Positions 46,573 to 57,110 of a DNA stretch of 64,000 nt are shown here, piece after piece. Where the stretch lies: contig NEEC01000007.1 of the NCBI GenBank assembly GCA_002189035.1, positions 1,674,001-1,738,000 of the forward strand, in the 5' to 3' direction. The position numbers and the translations under genes are program-made. Origin of the DNA: Utricularia gibba (lineage: Eukaryota > Streptophyta > Magnoliopsida > Lamiales > Lentibulariaceae). Every line of letters begins with the position of its first letter. Position 1 is the stretch's first letter. The notes beneath the pieces are model-generated. The model made no database searches. It saw nothing but the letters and a program-made list of their open reading frames with translations, and had not been told where the DNA came from.

Positions 46573-48309
46573 ATGAAACTCTCTAAATCAATCATTCTCA
46601 GTCCAGGCCGCGCCGCCGGGGACGGCGCCGGTTCCCAGGTGACACTTTCTTCTACTCTCAGCCGCCGACTCCGTGCCAACGGAAGCATCAAAGGCGGGGG
46701 TGGCGGAGGCAAGTCGTCGCCGTTTTTCTCTAAGAAAAGAGGGAGTTCGTTCGAGAATCCGGAGCCTTCTTCTCCCAAAGTCACGTGTATTGGGCAGGTG
46801 AGGGTCAAGACGAAGAAGAAAGTGAAGAAGCAGAGCAGGAGCCTCTCGAGAAGGCACAATGGGGATGGGAGTTTCCGCAAATATGAGCAGGGTGAAGATA
46901 GGCCTCCTTCTTCAATTCGCTACTCATCCATCGGAGTACCCAACTGTTTGCCTCCGGCGGAGTGTGCATCTCACCGGAATCAGAGATGGGTCCATCTCCC
47001 TGTGTCTGTATGCGAGGCCTTGTTAGCGTTCCGCGCCGATTTTACTTGTTTCAAGGGTTCTTGTTTCTCAAATAAGGATGAGATCCACGATGGATCTAAT
47101 GAAATTGGATGTGGGTCTGTTTTTTCACGGTGGTTGGTTTCTTTGAACGACGGCGAAGGGGGTCCTCAGAGGGAGATTGAATTGGTGGTTGGCGGCGGCG
47201 ATGAGCCGGAGGGGGAGGTAAGGAGAAGCACTCGGAGACATGTTTTCGAGGATCTTGAGGTGAAAGATGGGAGAATCCAAGTTAGAGGTCAGTGCTTTGT
47301 CGGAGAAGATGAAACTGCAACTGTCAGCATCTCGATTCCTCCAAAGAACGCTCTGTTACTCATGAGATGCAGATCTAATCCAATGAAAATGGCTGCCCTC
47401 ATGAATCGCCTCAGTTGGGAAGCAGAAGCACCCACAGTCGACATTGAAGAAGAAGAAGAAGAAGAATCAAATAAACAAGAGCAGCAACAGATGCACTGTG
47501 AATATGGTGACGAGAAAAAAGAAGCCATCTTGGATATGGAAGTTGAGGAAGATGAAGATGAAGTTGAATCCAATATGTCTTCGTTTGAAGCATTGCTGAT
47601 ACAACAGAACCCAGAAGTTTGTCCGAACGAGGAGGAAGTACAAGAAGAAGACTCTGTATCAACAACTCCCCATTCAAATTCATTCCCGGCAGATGAAGAA
47701 ATCGAGGAAACCGATACAAAATTGGGAACCAGTAATGAAGAAAATGCGCAACAAACAGGGACCCAAATCACAGATTCCATAGAAGAATCGAAGAAAGATG
47801 GAGGTCCAAGTCTACCAGAATGCTTGCTACTAATGATGTGTGAGCCAAAACTATCAATGGAGGTGTCAAAAGAAACATGGGTATGCAGTACGGATTTCAT
47901 CCGGTGGTTGCCGGGGCGGCCTCAGCGACCGGCGAAGGCCTCAAAAGACGACGGCTGTTGTCACGAGCAAGTTAAGAGGAGGTTTAGTATGGATTGGAAG
48001 GCTAAACCCACCAACAGCCACACCAATGCCGCTGCTGCTCCGGTACCTGAGAAGAACGACTCCCTTCCACCGCAACCTCCGCCGCCGAAAGCGCCGCAAC
48101 AGCCTGCTAGGTCGTCGTGCTCCTCCTTGACGGCGAATATGATTGAGCGGAAGCTGGCGAGTGGCGTCGGGGAAGAGCCGCTGGTGCTGAAAAGATGCAA
48201 GTCAGAGCCAATGAGAACGGCCGCGGCTAAGCTGATGCCGGAGTCCTGCGCCATGGGGAAGATGGAGGTGGAGCCTCATAGGCGAGCCGCTGCCGGGGTG
48301 GGGTTCTGA
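46573..48309 (+). CDS. Uncharacterised plant protein with basic N-terminus and long acidic middle
   Basis: Single exon, 578 aa from the ATG at 46573. I recognise the layout as a conserved plant protein of unknown function but cannot name it. Order: MKLSKSIILSPGR start, Gly-rich and basic region, SFENPEPSSPKVTCIGQVRV followed by KTKKKVKKQSRS, NQRWVHLPVSVCEALLAF, SVFSRWLVSLNDGEGG, a REIELVVGGGDE segment, then SIPPKNALLLMRCRSNPMKM. Residues about 290-420 are strongly Glu/Asp-rich. Later come PSLPECLLLMMCEPKLSMEV, KETWVCSTDFIRWLPGR and PLVLKRCKSEPMRTAA. The repeated pattern LLLMxCxSxPM/EPK suggests short linear motifs. It carries basic clusters that could act in nuclear import, but no enzyme motif is visible. 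The frame is intact; the antisense frames over it are shadows of the acidic repeats. Confidence 0.88.
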   Translation: MKLSKSIILSPGRAAGDGAGSQVTLSSTLSRRLRANGSIKGGGGGGKSSPFFSKKRGSSFENPEPSSPKVTCIGQVRVKTKKKVKKQSRSLSRRHNGDGSFRKYEQGEDRPPSSIRYSSIGVPNCLPPAECASHRNQRWVHLPVSVCEALLAFRADFTCFKGSCFSNKDEIHDGSNEIGCGSVFSRWLVSLNDGEGGPQREIELVVGGGDEPEGEVRRSTRRHVFEDLEVKDGRIQVRGQCFVGEDETATVSISIPPKNALLLMRCRSNPMKMAALMNRLSWEAEAPTVDIEEEEEEESNKQEQQQMHCEYGDEKKEAILDMEVEEDEDEVESNMSSFEALLIQQNPEVCPNEEEVQEEDSVSTTPHSNSFPADEEIEETDTKLGTSNEENAQQTGTQITDSIEESKKDGGPSLPECLLLMMCEPKLSMEVSKETWVCSTDFIRWLPGRPQRPAKASKDDGCCHEQVKRRFSMDWKAKPTNSHTNAAAAPVPEKNDSLPPQPPPPKAPQQPARSSCSSLTANMIERKLASGVGEEPLVLKRCKSEPMRTAAAKLMPESCAMGKMEVEPHRRAAAGVGF

Positions 48310-49105
48310 AACCCAACCGAGACACGCCGCGCCAGTGCACCACCCATTTACTACACAGTCCTTTCTGTTCCCAAGGCGTCCTTAGAATTATCTCCTCTGT
48401 GAATTTGCCCCCCTTTTCCTTCCATGTTGCATGGGTCTTCTTGACTCATACAATAAAACCTTTTACCAATATTCGCTTTCATTCACAAAATTAACCATGG
48501 TTAAACTAACTCCATTCAAAGTAACCATGGTGAGGTTATTGCCTATCAAAAACACGGATATACTATAAAAATAACCACCTTCTCTTGAACATGATAAAAT
48601 TAATCCTCGTATTTAAGAAAAATTGATCATAGTATATGAGATATTAAAATATTTTTCTAGATAATACTAAAAAACGCGTGTAAATTAAAAATGTACATGA
48701 TTTATACTTCAAAAACTTAGCAATTCAGAATTATTCTTATTTTTAAAAAAATTATAAAAATTCAACTTCTATTTCATACTAATAAATGATTTCAAGAAAT
48801 TATACTCAATAGAATCTTATATTATAGGACATTTGAAATTATTCAATTAGATTAAGGTTTGGTAAAATGTATATGATTAGTTATTACGTCATAAAAACCG
48901 CCAAAAAGAAACACACAAACATGGGTGAGGCGACTGTAACAGTGGCTTGCCAGCTCCTATTTTAACAGCAGTCAAAATTCGGGCCGTCGATTCCACATTT
49001 ATTGACGGTGGAGATGGGATGTATCCATCGGTCCCCTACAGCATGGCCCCTCTCCCCTGTGCTTCATCTTCTAACATACTCTGCATACTACTAACATGGT
49101 GCACA
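48310..49105. other. Intergenic region, convergent 3' flanks
   Basis: 48310-48480 is the 3' UTR of the acidic protein, 48480-48900 is A+T-rich, and 48930-49105 probably belongs to the DUF1685 3' UTR. No further gene. Confidence 0.4.
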
Positions 49106-49633
49106 TTAGCACTCCTGGCGCACCATAATCGCCACAGCTCTCGCCCACGTCTTGATCTGGGCTTTGATCTCCTCCCTCGAAGTTTCGCTTCCCCACCGGA
49201 GAAGATACGCGCCGTCGTGCCCTTGCCATGCTTCCGAGAGATACGGCTTCCCGGTAGTATTCCTTTCATGTACATTGCTCCTCTTGTTGGTGCGTAAACC
49301 TGGGAGTATGCTGATCACTTTTGGACACAGCTCTTCCTCGCGGAACTCGAATCCCAGATCCCTAAACCCTTGAAGTTCCTCGATTTCCAGATCGTTTAAA
49401 CTCCTCTGCGGCTTGATCTCCCTCGATCCCTAAACCACAAAAAGATTCAGCTTCTTTCTCTACTGTGCAACCAAAGTGAGCCATCGAAGTACCTTTGCAG
49501 AACGAGATATGGCGAAAGCTGATTCCAAACAAAACCCGGCTTCTTCGTCATATACTCCGGGACCTGGAGGGAGAGCCGCAGAGAGCGCGGTGGTCGGAGC
49601 GGGAGTGGAGTTCCCAAGGGCGAGCTCCTCCAT
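49106..49633 (-). CDS. DUF1685 family protein
   Basis: Small plant protein of unknown function. Minus-strand exons 49633-49493 and 49429-49106 give 154 aa. The ATG at 49633 (MEELALGNST) was chosen because a TATA box sits just upstream; a longer frame from 49717 would start inside the TATA region. The hallmark block is RSLNDLEIEELQGFRDLGF followed by EFREEELCPKVISILPGL, then PYLSEAWQGHD, and the C-terminal SREEIKAQIKTWARAVAIMV. These match the DUF1685 order (SLNDLExEELKGFxDLGF ... SIIPGL ... PYLSEAW ... Arg/Trp-rich end). Frames and splice phase are intact. No targeting signal is obvious. Confidence 0.88.
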
Positions 49634-49693
49634 CGCTGCGGCGGCTCTACGACGGATCAGATAGAAAGTGGGAAAAAGCATCCAAGCGCTTGG

Positions 49694-49701
49694 TATATAT
49701 A
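49694..49701 (-). promoter_or_regulatory. TATA box of the DUF1685 gene
   Basis: TATATATA on the minus strand (within CTATATATACC), about 61 bases upstream of the ATG, preceded by an ACGT core (CCACGTC). Confidence 0.55.
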
Positions 49702-51219
49702 GACGTGGAGTTGCCACAATACAACATGGCGAGTCAATTATGTCGAGTACTAGCCCATGCTAGATCTCAAATGTCATTTCACTATAAAAATGGTGTATTT
49801 CAAATTTTTATTTCGGATTCAACTTATAGAAATATATGTCACATCATTAAAATATATTTATCATAGATAAAAAATTCATGTGATTTCAACCACCGCCTAA
49901 GTAAGTATTGATTAGGGCTCAAATGCACGTTATCCGTCCTAAACATAAATCTACTACGAAAAATTACTGCATTTTATTATTAATATTTCATTTTGTTGAA
50001 AAAGAAAAGTAAGTCGGCATTGGTATTGGAAATTATTAAATAATGAATTAAATGGTGATAAAATGGTTGTCTCACAAAGCTGCCAGATGATATGACTTGG
50101 GAGCCATGTGGGATTAGCGAGACATGTGCGCCATCCCCACCGCCACCACAACTTATTGCTGTCAGGTCCCTCTCTTGTCCGGACATTTCATACTGCCCCT
50201 CCGATTTGTACCTAATTACACAAACATCTCCTCCGCTGTCTTCATCCTTCCAACTTGCAAGGAGACAGACGCACTTACGTTTGGACCAAATTGGATCCGA
50301 ATCCAACGTGCGTATCCATCTACCGGGTACTGGGCGTGTTCGGGTTGCCCCGATTCATTTTCACCATTAATTTTAAAATAATTAATTTGGTATTTTCAGG
50401 GTGCATGCCCATCCCATATGCATTGCTTCTCTATGTGGAATCACAATCACTTTCGGTGGATCCAAATCTTTGATATGAAAATGGCCATATGCTCCCATTT
50501 AAAATTTGATATCGATGCCTTTTCACGAGTATATATATGAGTGAGTCATTTAAAACTATGATTCAGTTATTTAAAATCGAAAACATTGAAGTTTCTAAAT
50601 TAAGATTCTTATGTATATGTTTTTTAAGAATTCACCAAGAGTAATGAAGAGAAAATGATAGTTTCTAATTGATCATAATGTATATTTATATACGTGAACT
50701 TATTAAATATAATTATGAAAAAAAAAATCTATATTATGGTAATGTACCATATATGCTAACTAACATATACTCTAGCATATATTATATTAATGTAATATAT
50801 ATATTATACCACCATATTTATGGTAATACATTATAATAACAATTTCGAAAGATACATTCTACACTCTTCTCAAACCTTGTTTTATTTTCATTAGAAAATG
50901 AGGAGCATAATAATTGATAATACAAAATTTTCTCATTATAATTTATTAATTAACGTAATTCATTTTTAATTAAGGTAATTTATAAATTTTTTCATTTATA
51001 AGAATGCGTCTAGTGTTGGGCCGCCAATTTCTAACGGGCCGTGCAGGCTCGCTACGTAGAATGAAACGTGGTCACTGGGGGTAAACGCGCGTTGTGCGTC
51101 GCACGTTTTGATGCTTGTTCTCTAGGGTTTTCTTGTTTATGTCTGCTGAGTAATCTTGCACCTGTTAATTTCGCTGTAGGACATTAGAGTGGTTTGTTAC
51201 GATCCAAATTGGCGACACT
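49702..51219. other. AT-rich intergenic region between DUF1685 and RS-rich genes
   Basis: 49730-50050 and 50480-51000 are A+T-rich, and 50090-50350 is mixed with no recognised coding. A GGGCCGCC and ACGGGCCGT pair (about 51018-51041) marks the likely promoter of the RS-rich gene. 50100-50480 holds several short frames in both directions without conserved motifs. Confidence 0.4.
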
Positions 51220-53132
51220 ATGGGACGGAGTGGATCTTCATCGCGACGAAAATCGTTGAAGAAGAAACGGAAGAGTGGCTCCAAGGTTCTACATATTCTA
51301 TCGGTTTTTGGGGGTTCTGATTTTATAGATTGCACTCTGAATGTATTTGAGATAGATGAATTTTGTATTTTGCTTTGGAAATTCCTTGTTTCGAGCCATT
51401 ACTTTTCGAGAGTGAAAGTTAAATTCTGAAGCCTATGTGGAAGAATCTTGTTATCTTGCTATTTAGGCTTCGAATGTGTGTGATTCCTGTTGAGTTTGAG
51501 TAAATTTTGGATTTTGAACGTTTGCAGAAGAAAAGTTGGAGAAAGGAATCCAAGAGGCGTCGCCATGATTCGGTTTCTTCTGGTTCTGGTGGTGATTTGT
51601 CTAGTCTGGTGCGACGGGAGAAATCTTCACGCTCGAAGTCTGGTTACAAGATAAGGAAACGAAAGCATAGGAAGCTTCGAAGTGACCATTCAAGTTCATC
51701 TGCGTCTGATGATTGTTCTACATGTTCAGATTCAGGCTCTATGTCCTCAATTGAGAAAAAGCACAGACGCAGGAAGTCCAGAAAAGCAGGTGGGCGTCCA
51801 AAAACCAACATGAAAACACTTCGTAAGAGAGATTCCAGCTCGGACAGTGATTCAGATGAATACCGTTCCAGGAAAAGAAAAAAATTGGATGCGGATCATG
51901 TTATTAAGAAGAGCAAGAAATCCTCAAAGAAGAGGTCCAAAAAGTATATTACTGATACCTCAAATTCGGATTCCAAAAGCTGCTCCACATGCCGGAGTAG
52001 AAGTAGTAGCATTGCCGAAGATGGAAACACTCAAGGGGAGAGGAGAATATTTGACGATAATATGGAATTCCCAACTGAGATGGAGTGTCAGGGGCGTTGG
52101 GAAACACCTAATTATGAGTCCCCAAGCCGTTCTTCTCATGAAAAATCGATTGATCATTCTGTTAGTGTAGCGCACGATGGTATGGCAATATTTGCTTCAG
52201 CCAATTCCAGGCGTCTGAGGTCAGTCATTGTTGTTCCTGATCAGCATCACAGTGAAACGGAGCGGGAAGAGAATTCACCCAGGAGCATCTACAGTGATGA
52301 AGAGCGCGATAAAACAGGATCAGGTGACCATCATGTAGAAACGGGGAAATCCATCCATGGCCATGCATCTGGCGATAATAGTAATGAGGAAATGGGGAAT
52401 CCTATCACTGTTTCTTCAGCTGAGGATGATACTGAGACTATCTTGAGGAAAAGAGCCCTGGAGAATTTTAGGAAATTCAAGGCTGATTTTCGAAGCACTC
52501 AAACGTGTCAACAAAAAAATAATGGACATGCGGTATGTCCTCCGGCCACCACAAGGACCGCTGAAACGCAGCACACAGATGCCATCCAGGGTGCTCCCGG
52601 TTCTTCTGACCTGAAACATTTAGCGGATCTCATGTCGGCAAAAGACAACTCCGTGACAGCTGATATTCAAAAGTCAGCTTATAGCGAACACACTAGAAAA
52701 GATCCCACGAGTATACCCTCAGTCCAGGCATCTTCAGATGCTCCTCTGGAGAAACCGGACGATGCAAATACTGCTAAAAAAGATCCCACAAGTATACCCT
52801 CAGTCCAGGCATCTTCAGAAGTTCCTCTGGAGAAACCGGTCGATGCAGATACTGGTGGATCTGCTGCAACTGAACCATCTCAGGTGCGTAACACAGAAGG
52901 GGACAAATCGAAGGATGGCTCCCAGTTTGAACAGAAAACCATGACAGTGATGCGGGGAGGAGAAATGGTAGAGGTATGATCGATCAACTGAACCATCTTC
53001 CACTTGTAACCTCTATTTCATGTCCCTATGTTCCATTTTGATTTATTCCGTTGGTCCTTTTCTCAGGTGAGCTATAAGGTTTACATACCCAAAAAGCCAC
53101 CGGCGCTAGCCCGAAGACATCTTAGACGCTAA
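51220..53132 (+). CDS. RS/SR-rich nuclear protein, probably splicing-associated
   Basis: Exons 51220-51285, 51528-52973 and 53067-53132 give about 525 aa. The first 200 residues are Ser/Arg/Lys-rich (MGRSGSSSRRKSLKKKRKSG; SSDSDSDEYRSRKRKKLD; KKSKKSSKKRSKK), like RS domains of splicing factors, with many nuclear import clusters. A short conserved-looking helix is ILRKRALENFRKFKADFR. The C-terminal tail is spliced from two exons, MTVMRGGEMVEV then SYKVYIPKKPPALARRHLRR; I recall similar tails in plant nuclear proteins of unknown role but cannot name one. There is no RRM, PWI or zinc finger. Residues about 413-466 hold two tandem copies of a 27-residue unit. Function in splicing is inferred from composition only. 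Frames are intact. Confidence 0.85.
52698..52859 (+). repeat. Two tandem 81-bp (27-codon) repeats inside the RS-rich gene
   Basis: Unit 1 is 52698-52778 and unit 2 is 52779-52859. Both begin KDPTSIPSVQASS and continue PLEKP. They differ at only a few bases, mostly near the end, so the duplication is young and frame-preserving. Confidence 0.9.
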
Positions 53133-53432
53133 CAGTAAGACCAAAGAAGCCTGAGCTTTTGTTGGAGATGATCAACCTACAGGCAGTTTTGATTGTTTAT
53201 TAACATGAATGTTATTCGAAAATCAAGCTCATGATCAATTTTCAAATGGATCCTGCCCTTCGGGTCATGAAATGTATTGTTTAGTAAGCTTAATGTAAAT
53301 TTTTAAGGCCATGTTGTACAAATCTACGGACGACCGTACAAAACCGAGCTAACAAGTAACAAAAAATTGAAATTACCAGTCGTGGTTTTATCCAATGGGA
53401 TGTTGCCATGTGTGTTCCGTGACAATTATTCG

Positions 53433-53517
53433 TGACGTGGCGTGAGCTTATAGGCCCACATCGAATTGTGCACTGGGTTGGCTCTGTATGCTGCTTCCAG
53501 AAACCCCACTATATATT
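53433..53517 (+). promoter_or_regulatory. Calreticulin promoter: TGACGTGG element and TATA box
   Basis: TGACGTGG at 53433-53440 matches the ACGT core bound by ER-stress bZIPs (bZIP17/28/60 type), with a CCAAT box at about 53393. CTATATATT at 53509-53517 is a good TATA box 40 bases before the ATG. Induction by unfolded proteins is what calreticulin genes usually show; it is inferred here. Confidence 0.55.
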
Positions 53518-53556
53518 CCGCGTCACACTAAATCCGGACATTTCTCAAGGATAGCA

Positions 53557-56461
53557 ATGGCGGCTTCTCCGAGGAGATTGCAGTCCTTGATCTCTGTAGC
53601 GGTTCTTGTCTCTCTGTTTCTAGATGCATCGTTTGCCAAAGTGTTCTTCGAGGAGCGTTTCGATGGTGTGTGTTTCTGTTCAATGTCAATTGGTGCATTT
53701 ACCTTGGGTTTTAGTGGTTTATAACGCAATGATGGGTTCTAGATTCTTGACTTCATTATCCTTGCGTGAGGAATGTGTAATGCTTGAATATTATTTGAAA
53801 TGGGCTCTGATCTTGATAGATCTACGATCGTATGTGGTGGTAGTCGGTTGCTCTTATTAAATTGGTGTCAATTTTGTGCTTTAATGTTGTTATGCTGATG
53901 TGATGTATGCAACCCGCTTGATATGGATGACCCTGTGCTTTCAATTCTTGCTTGAATGCTTATTTTTTATTTCGCAATATCGCGACTTGCCATTCCTTTT
54001 CATCATTTTTGTTAGCATTTTTATTTTCAATAATTGAGCTAATTCGTTTTGCAGCTGGTTGGGAGGATCGGTGGGTCAAATCTGACTGGAAGAAAGATGA
54101 GAACACGGCTGGTGAATGGAATTATACATCCGGAAAGTGGAATGGAGATCCTGAAGACAAAGGTAACTTTTCCGTTCGTTGTTAGTGTAGTTCAGGTAGT
54201 ATTTGTTTGATCGACTTAGTTTCTGTTGATTTTCTTACTTATTTCACTATGATTCTTTCTTTTGAGGATTGAACCAAGTGACAAACAAACTTTATTTACA
54301 TAGGTATCCAGACAAGTGAAGATTATAGGTTCTATGCCATCTCTGCTGAATTTCCCGAGCTCAGCAACAAGGATAAGACCCTAGTCTTCCAATTCTCTGT
54401 AAAGCATGAGCAGAAGCTGGATTGTGGTGGAGGGTACATGAAGCTACTAAGTGGCGAGGTTGATCAGAAAAGTTTCGGTGGTCACACACCGTACAGGTTC
54501 GTTATCTTTTTCACTTCGTTGTTATTATGCACTGAAAGGGAGTGAGCTGATATATTGTCGTTTTGATTGAATGCAGTATCATGTTTGGACCTGACATTTG
54601 TGGCTACAGCACCAAAAAGGTCCATGCTATTCTAACATACAATGGCACAAATCATTTGATCAAAAAGGATGTTCCTTGTGAGACTGACCAGCTGACGCAT
54701 GTCTATACATTTATCCTTCGTCCCGATGCAACATACAGTATCTTAATTGACAATGTTGAAAAGCAATCTGGTAGCTTGTATGCTGACTGGGATATTCTTC
54801 CTCCTAAAAAAATAAAGGATCCCGAAGCTAAAAAGGTATCAAGGCATGATCCTATGTGAATTCGGAAATTACATTGTCTATTTGTTGTATAATGCATGAT
54901 CCTATGTGAATTTGATTTGACAGCCTGAAGATTGGGATGATAAGGAGTTTATTCCCGATCCTGAAGACAAGAAGCCCGAGGTAAATGAAAGTGGATGGGT
55001 TTTTAAATAAAAATGATTTGATTCCCTGGACACTTTAGCATGCTTTCGAGAAACTGATATATCATGTTACTGCTAGGGTTATGACGATATACCAAAGGAG
55101 ATTCCAGATGCAGATGCCAAGAAGGTATAGTAGTCAAAGGGTCCTGATGTGTTATCCAAAGCGAGGTTTCAACCTGGTACTGAAAATTATTTGTTACATC
55201 CAGCCCGAGGACTGGGATGATGAGGAAGATGGTGAGTGGACTGCTCCAACTATTCCTAACCCCGAGTACAAGGGTCCCTGGAAACAAAAGGTTGTTCTGA
55301 TTTCTTTATATTTCTGTCTCAATGTCACCTACTCTATTCAAGCGATTTTATGGTAGTTATCCTTCACTTATCCAGAAAATTAAGAATCCCAACTACCAAG
55401 GCAAGTGGAAGGCACCCCTGATTGACAACCCAGGTAGTTTTTTTCACTAAATCTTTTATTGTTTGAAATAGCAGGTAGTGGAATTCTTTCAGAAAATAAC
55501 AAGCTACTACTGATGGTCTATTCGTTAATTGAAGTTGTTAGATTCACTGAGTTTGTGCATTCCCCACGAATGATTCAAGTTTTGAAGTTGGTATACGTTT
55601 GCTGCAATGATTCTTCTTGTGTTGGAGGAAACATTGCTTTTTTTTTTTCTGAGACGGACGAAGTAGTTATATCCCAATTCGTTGGTTGCAGACTTCAAGG
55701 ATGATCCTGATCTGTATGTTTTCCCGAACTTGAAGTATGTAGGCGTCGAGTTGTGGCAGGTATGCAGCCTCTGTGTTTAATTTGCCTTGGAACAATGAAT
55801 GGTGTGGATTTTGATATTTCATTGGTTACCATCTAAGTAAGCACTCGATGTTTGTTCAGGTGAAATCTGGAACCCTGTTTGACAATGTTTTGGTGACTGA
55901 CGATGCCGAGTATGCTAAGAAGCTAGCGGAGGAGACGTGGGGCAAGCATAAGGATGTACGTTGTGTTATAATCTCATTTTCTCCTCTCCGTTTGAACCAA
56001 TACTTTCATTGTTTTTGAATTTTCTTGCCGATATCAATACTTCAGGCCGAAAAGACCGCTTTCGAGGAGGCAGAAAAGAAGAGGGAAGAGGAGGTATGAA
56101 TAACTCAACTTGGAACCCTTCTTTCATAGACTCCATCTAACATGAACAAAAATCCATTTTCAGGAGTCCAAGGATGATCCGGTTGATTCCGATGTAAGTG
56201 ATTGATTCTTCTTATCGGAGTCTATTTTACAAAGTTTTTTCCTGATGATGATTGAATTTGTTTCTAGGCCGATGATGATGAGGATGATGACGCCGGTGAT
56301 GAAGCTGAAGACGCCACCAAAACAGAGCCATCGAAAGATGATCAGGAACACGATCATGTAAGGGTGACAGCAGCTACGCTCAAGTCTTGTTGAATGCGCA
56401 TAAATTTCACACCATCCTCATCACATGCTGATTGCATTTCCATTTGCAGGACGAGCTATAG
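53557..56461 (+). CDS. CRT: Calreticulin, ER lumen lectin chaperone
   Basis: Calcium-binding chaperone for monoglucosylated glycoproteins. Fourteen exons: 53557-53665, 54055-54162, 54304-54496, 54577-54835, 54924-54980, 55077-55124, 55204-55290, 55376-55433, 55692-55759, 55860-55955, 56046-56093, 56164-56193, 56268-56357 and 56450-56461; all phases agree, giving 420 aa. Signal peptide is residues 1 to about 28. N-domain: [47 protein letters not shown] with the paired Cys; a glycosylation site in WNYTSGKW. P-domain: repeats of the PEDWDD type (three) and GxWxxPxIxNPxY type (three). C-domain: acidic, [15 protein letters not shown]. The ER-retention HDEL is split by the last intron, with the final exon coding only DEL and stop. 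It is convergent with Sec61 alpha. Confidence 0.97.
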
Positions 56462-57110
56462 GGATGGACTCGTAGGCTTTCCTTCCAATGAGAGCATCAG
56501 CTGGTGTAGCTACTTGCCGGAACAAGCATTTTCGATCTCTAGGCCTTTTTTAAAACTGTAACTTTTTTGAACACCTTGCCGGTGCATGGAAAAATAATCC
56601 CCTCCCTTCCCACCTAATGCCATCCCCAATCATCGGTCAACTGATGCATTCATGCACTCCACAAACGCCGAGTATCGCTGCCACCACTGTAGGGAGCAGG
56701 AGCCTATTTGATCGACTGAATCTACGCAATACAATTGTTAGTTTTTTTTTCTTATTTACAAGACAGTGATAACGGGATTTAATCTGGTAAAGGGACAAAC
56801 GAGCTTTAAAAGGCAGTTGACACTCAAGTGCGGCAAACCCCAGGACTACACAGGAAGAGTCATGATGAACAAAAACGTGCTTTTTAACCTTGTGCTGCTG
56901 GTTGTGCCTCTCAGTTTACATTCACTTTCACCTTAGCAGTAAAATCCAATTAACGTACTCGGATTTACCAAACGCTAATAACCGGATACGACAATCCTGC
57001 TAAGCATACACTGCGCTTTCCAAATGAAGGCACGGGCCATGATGGAAAGGGGGAGGAGCAGCTGCCTTTTCTTCTCGGGCTGCTTCCAAAACCGAAAGGA
57101 AATGAAACCC
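56462..57110. other. Convergent 3' flanks of calreticulin and Sec61 alpha
   Basis: About 650 bases of 3' UTR and spacer. The plus-strand frame at 57024-57317 is an antisense shadow of Sec61 alpha. Nothing else supported. Confidence 0.45.

Noticed and set aside
47289-47900. Minus-strand frame of 203 codons opposite the acidic protein gene
   Set aside because: It is a Ser-rich shadow of the Glu/Asp codon runs on the sense strand, with no motif of its own.
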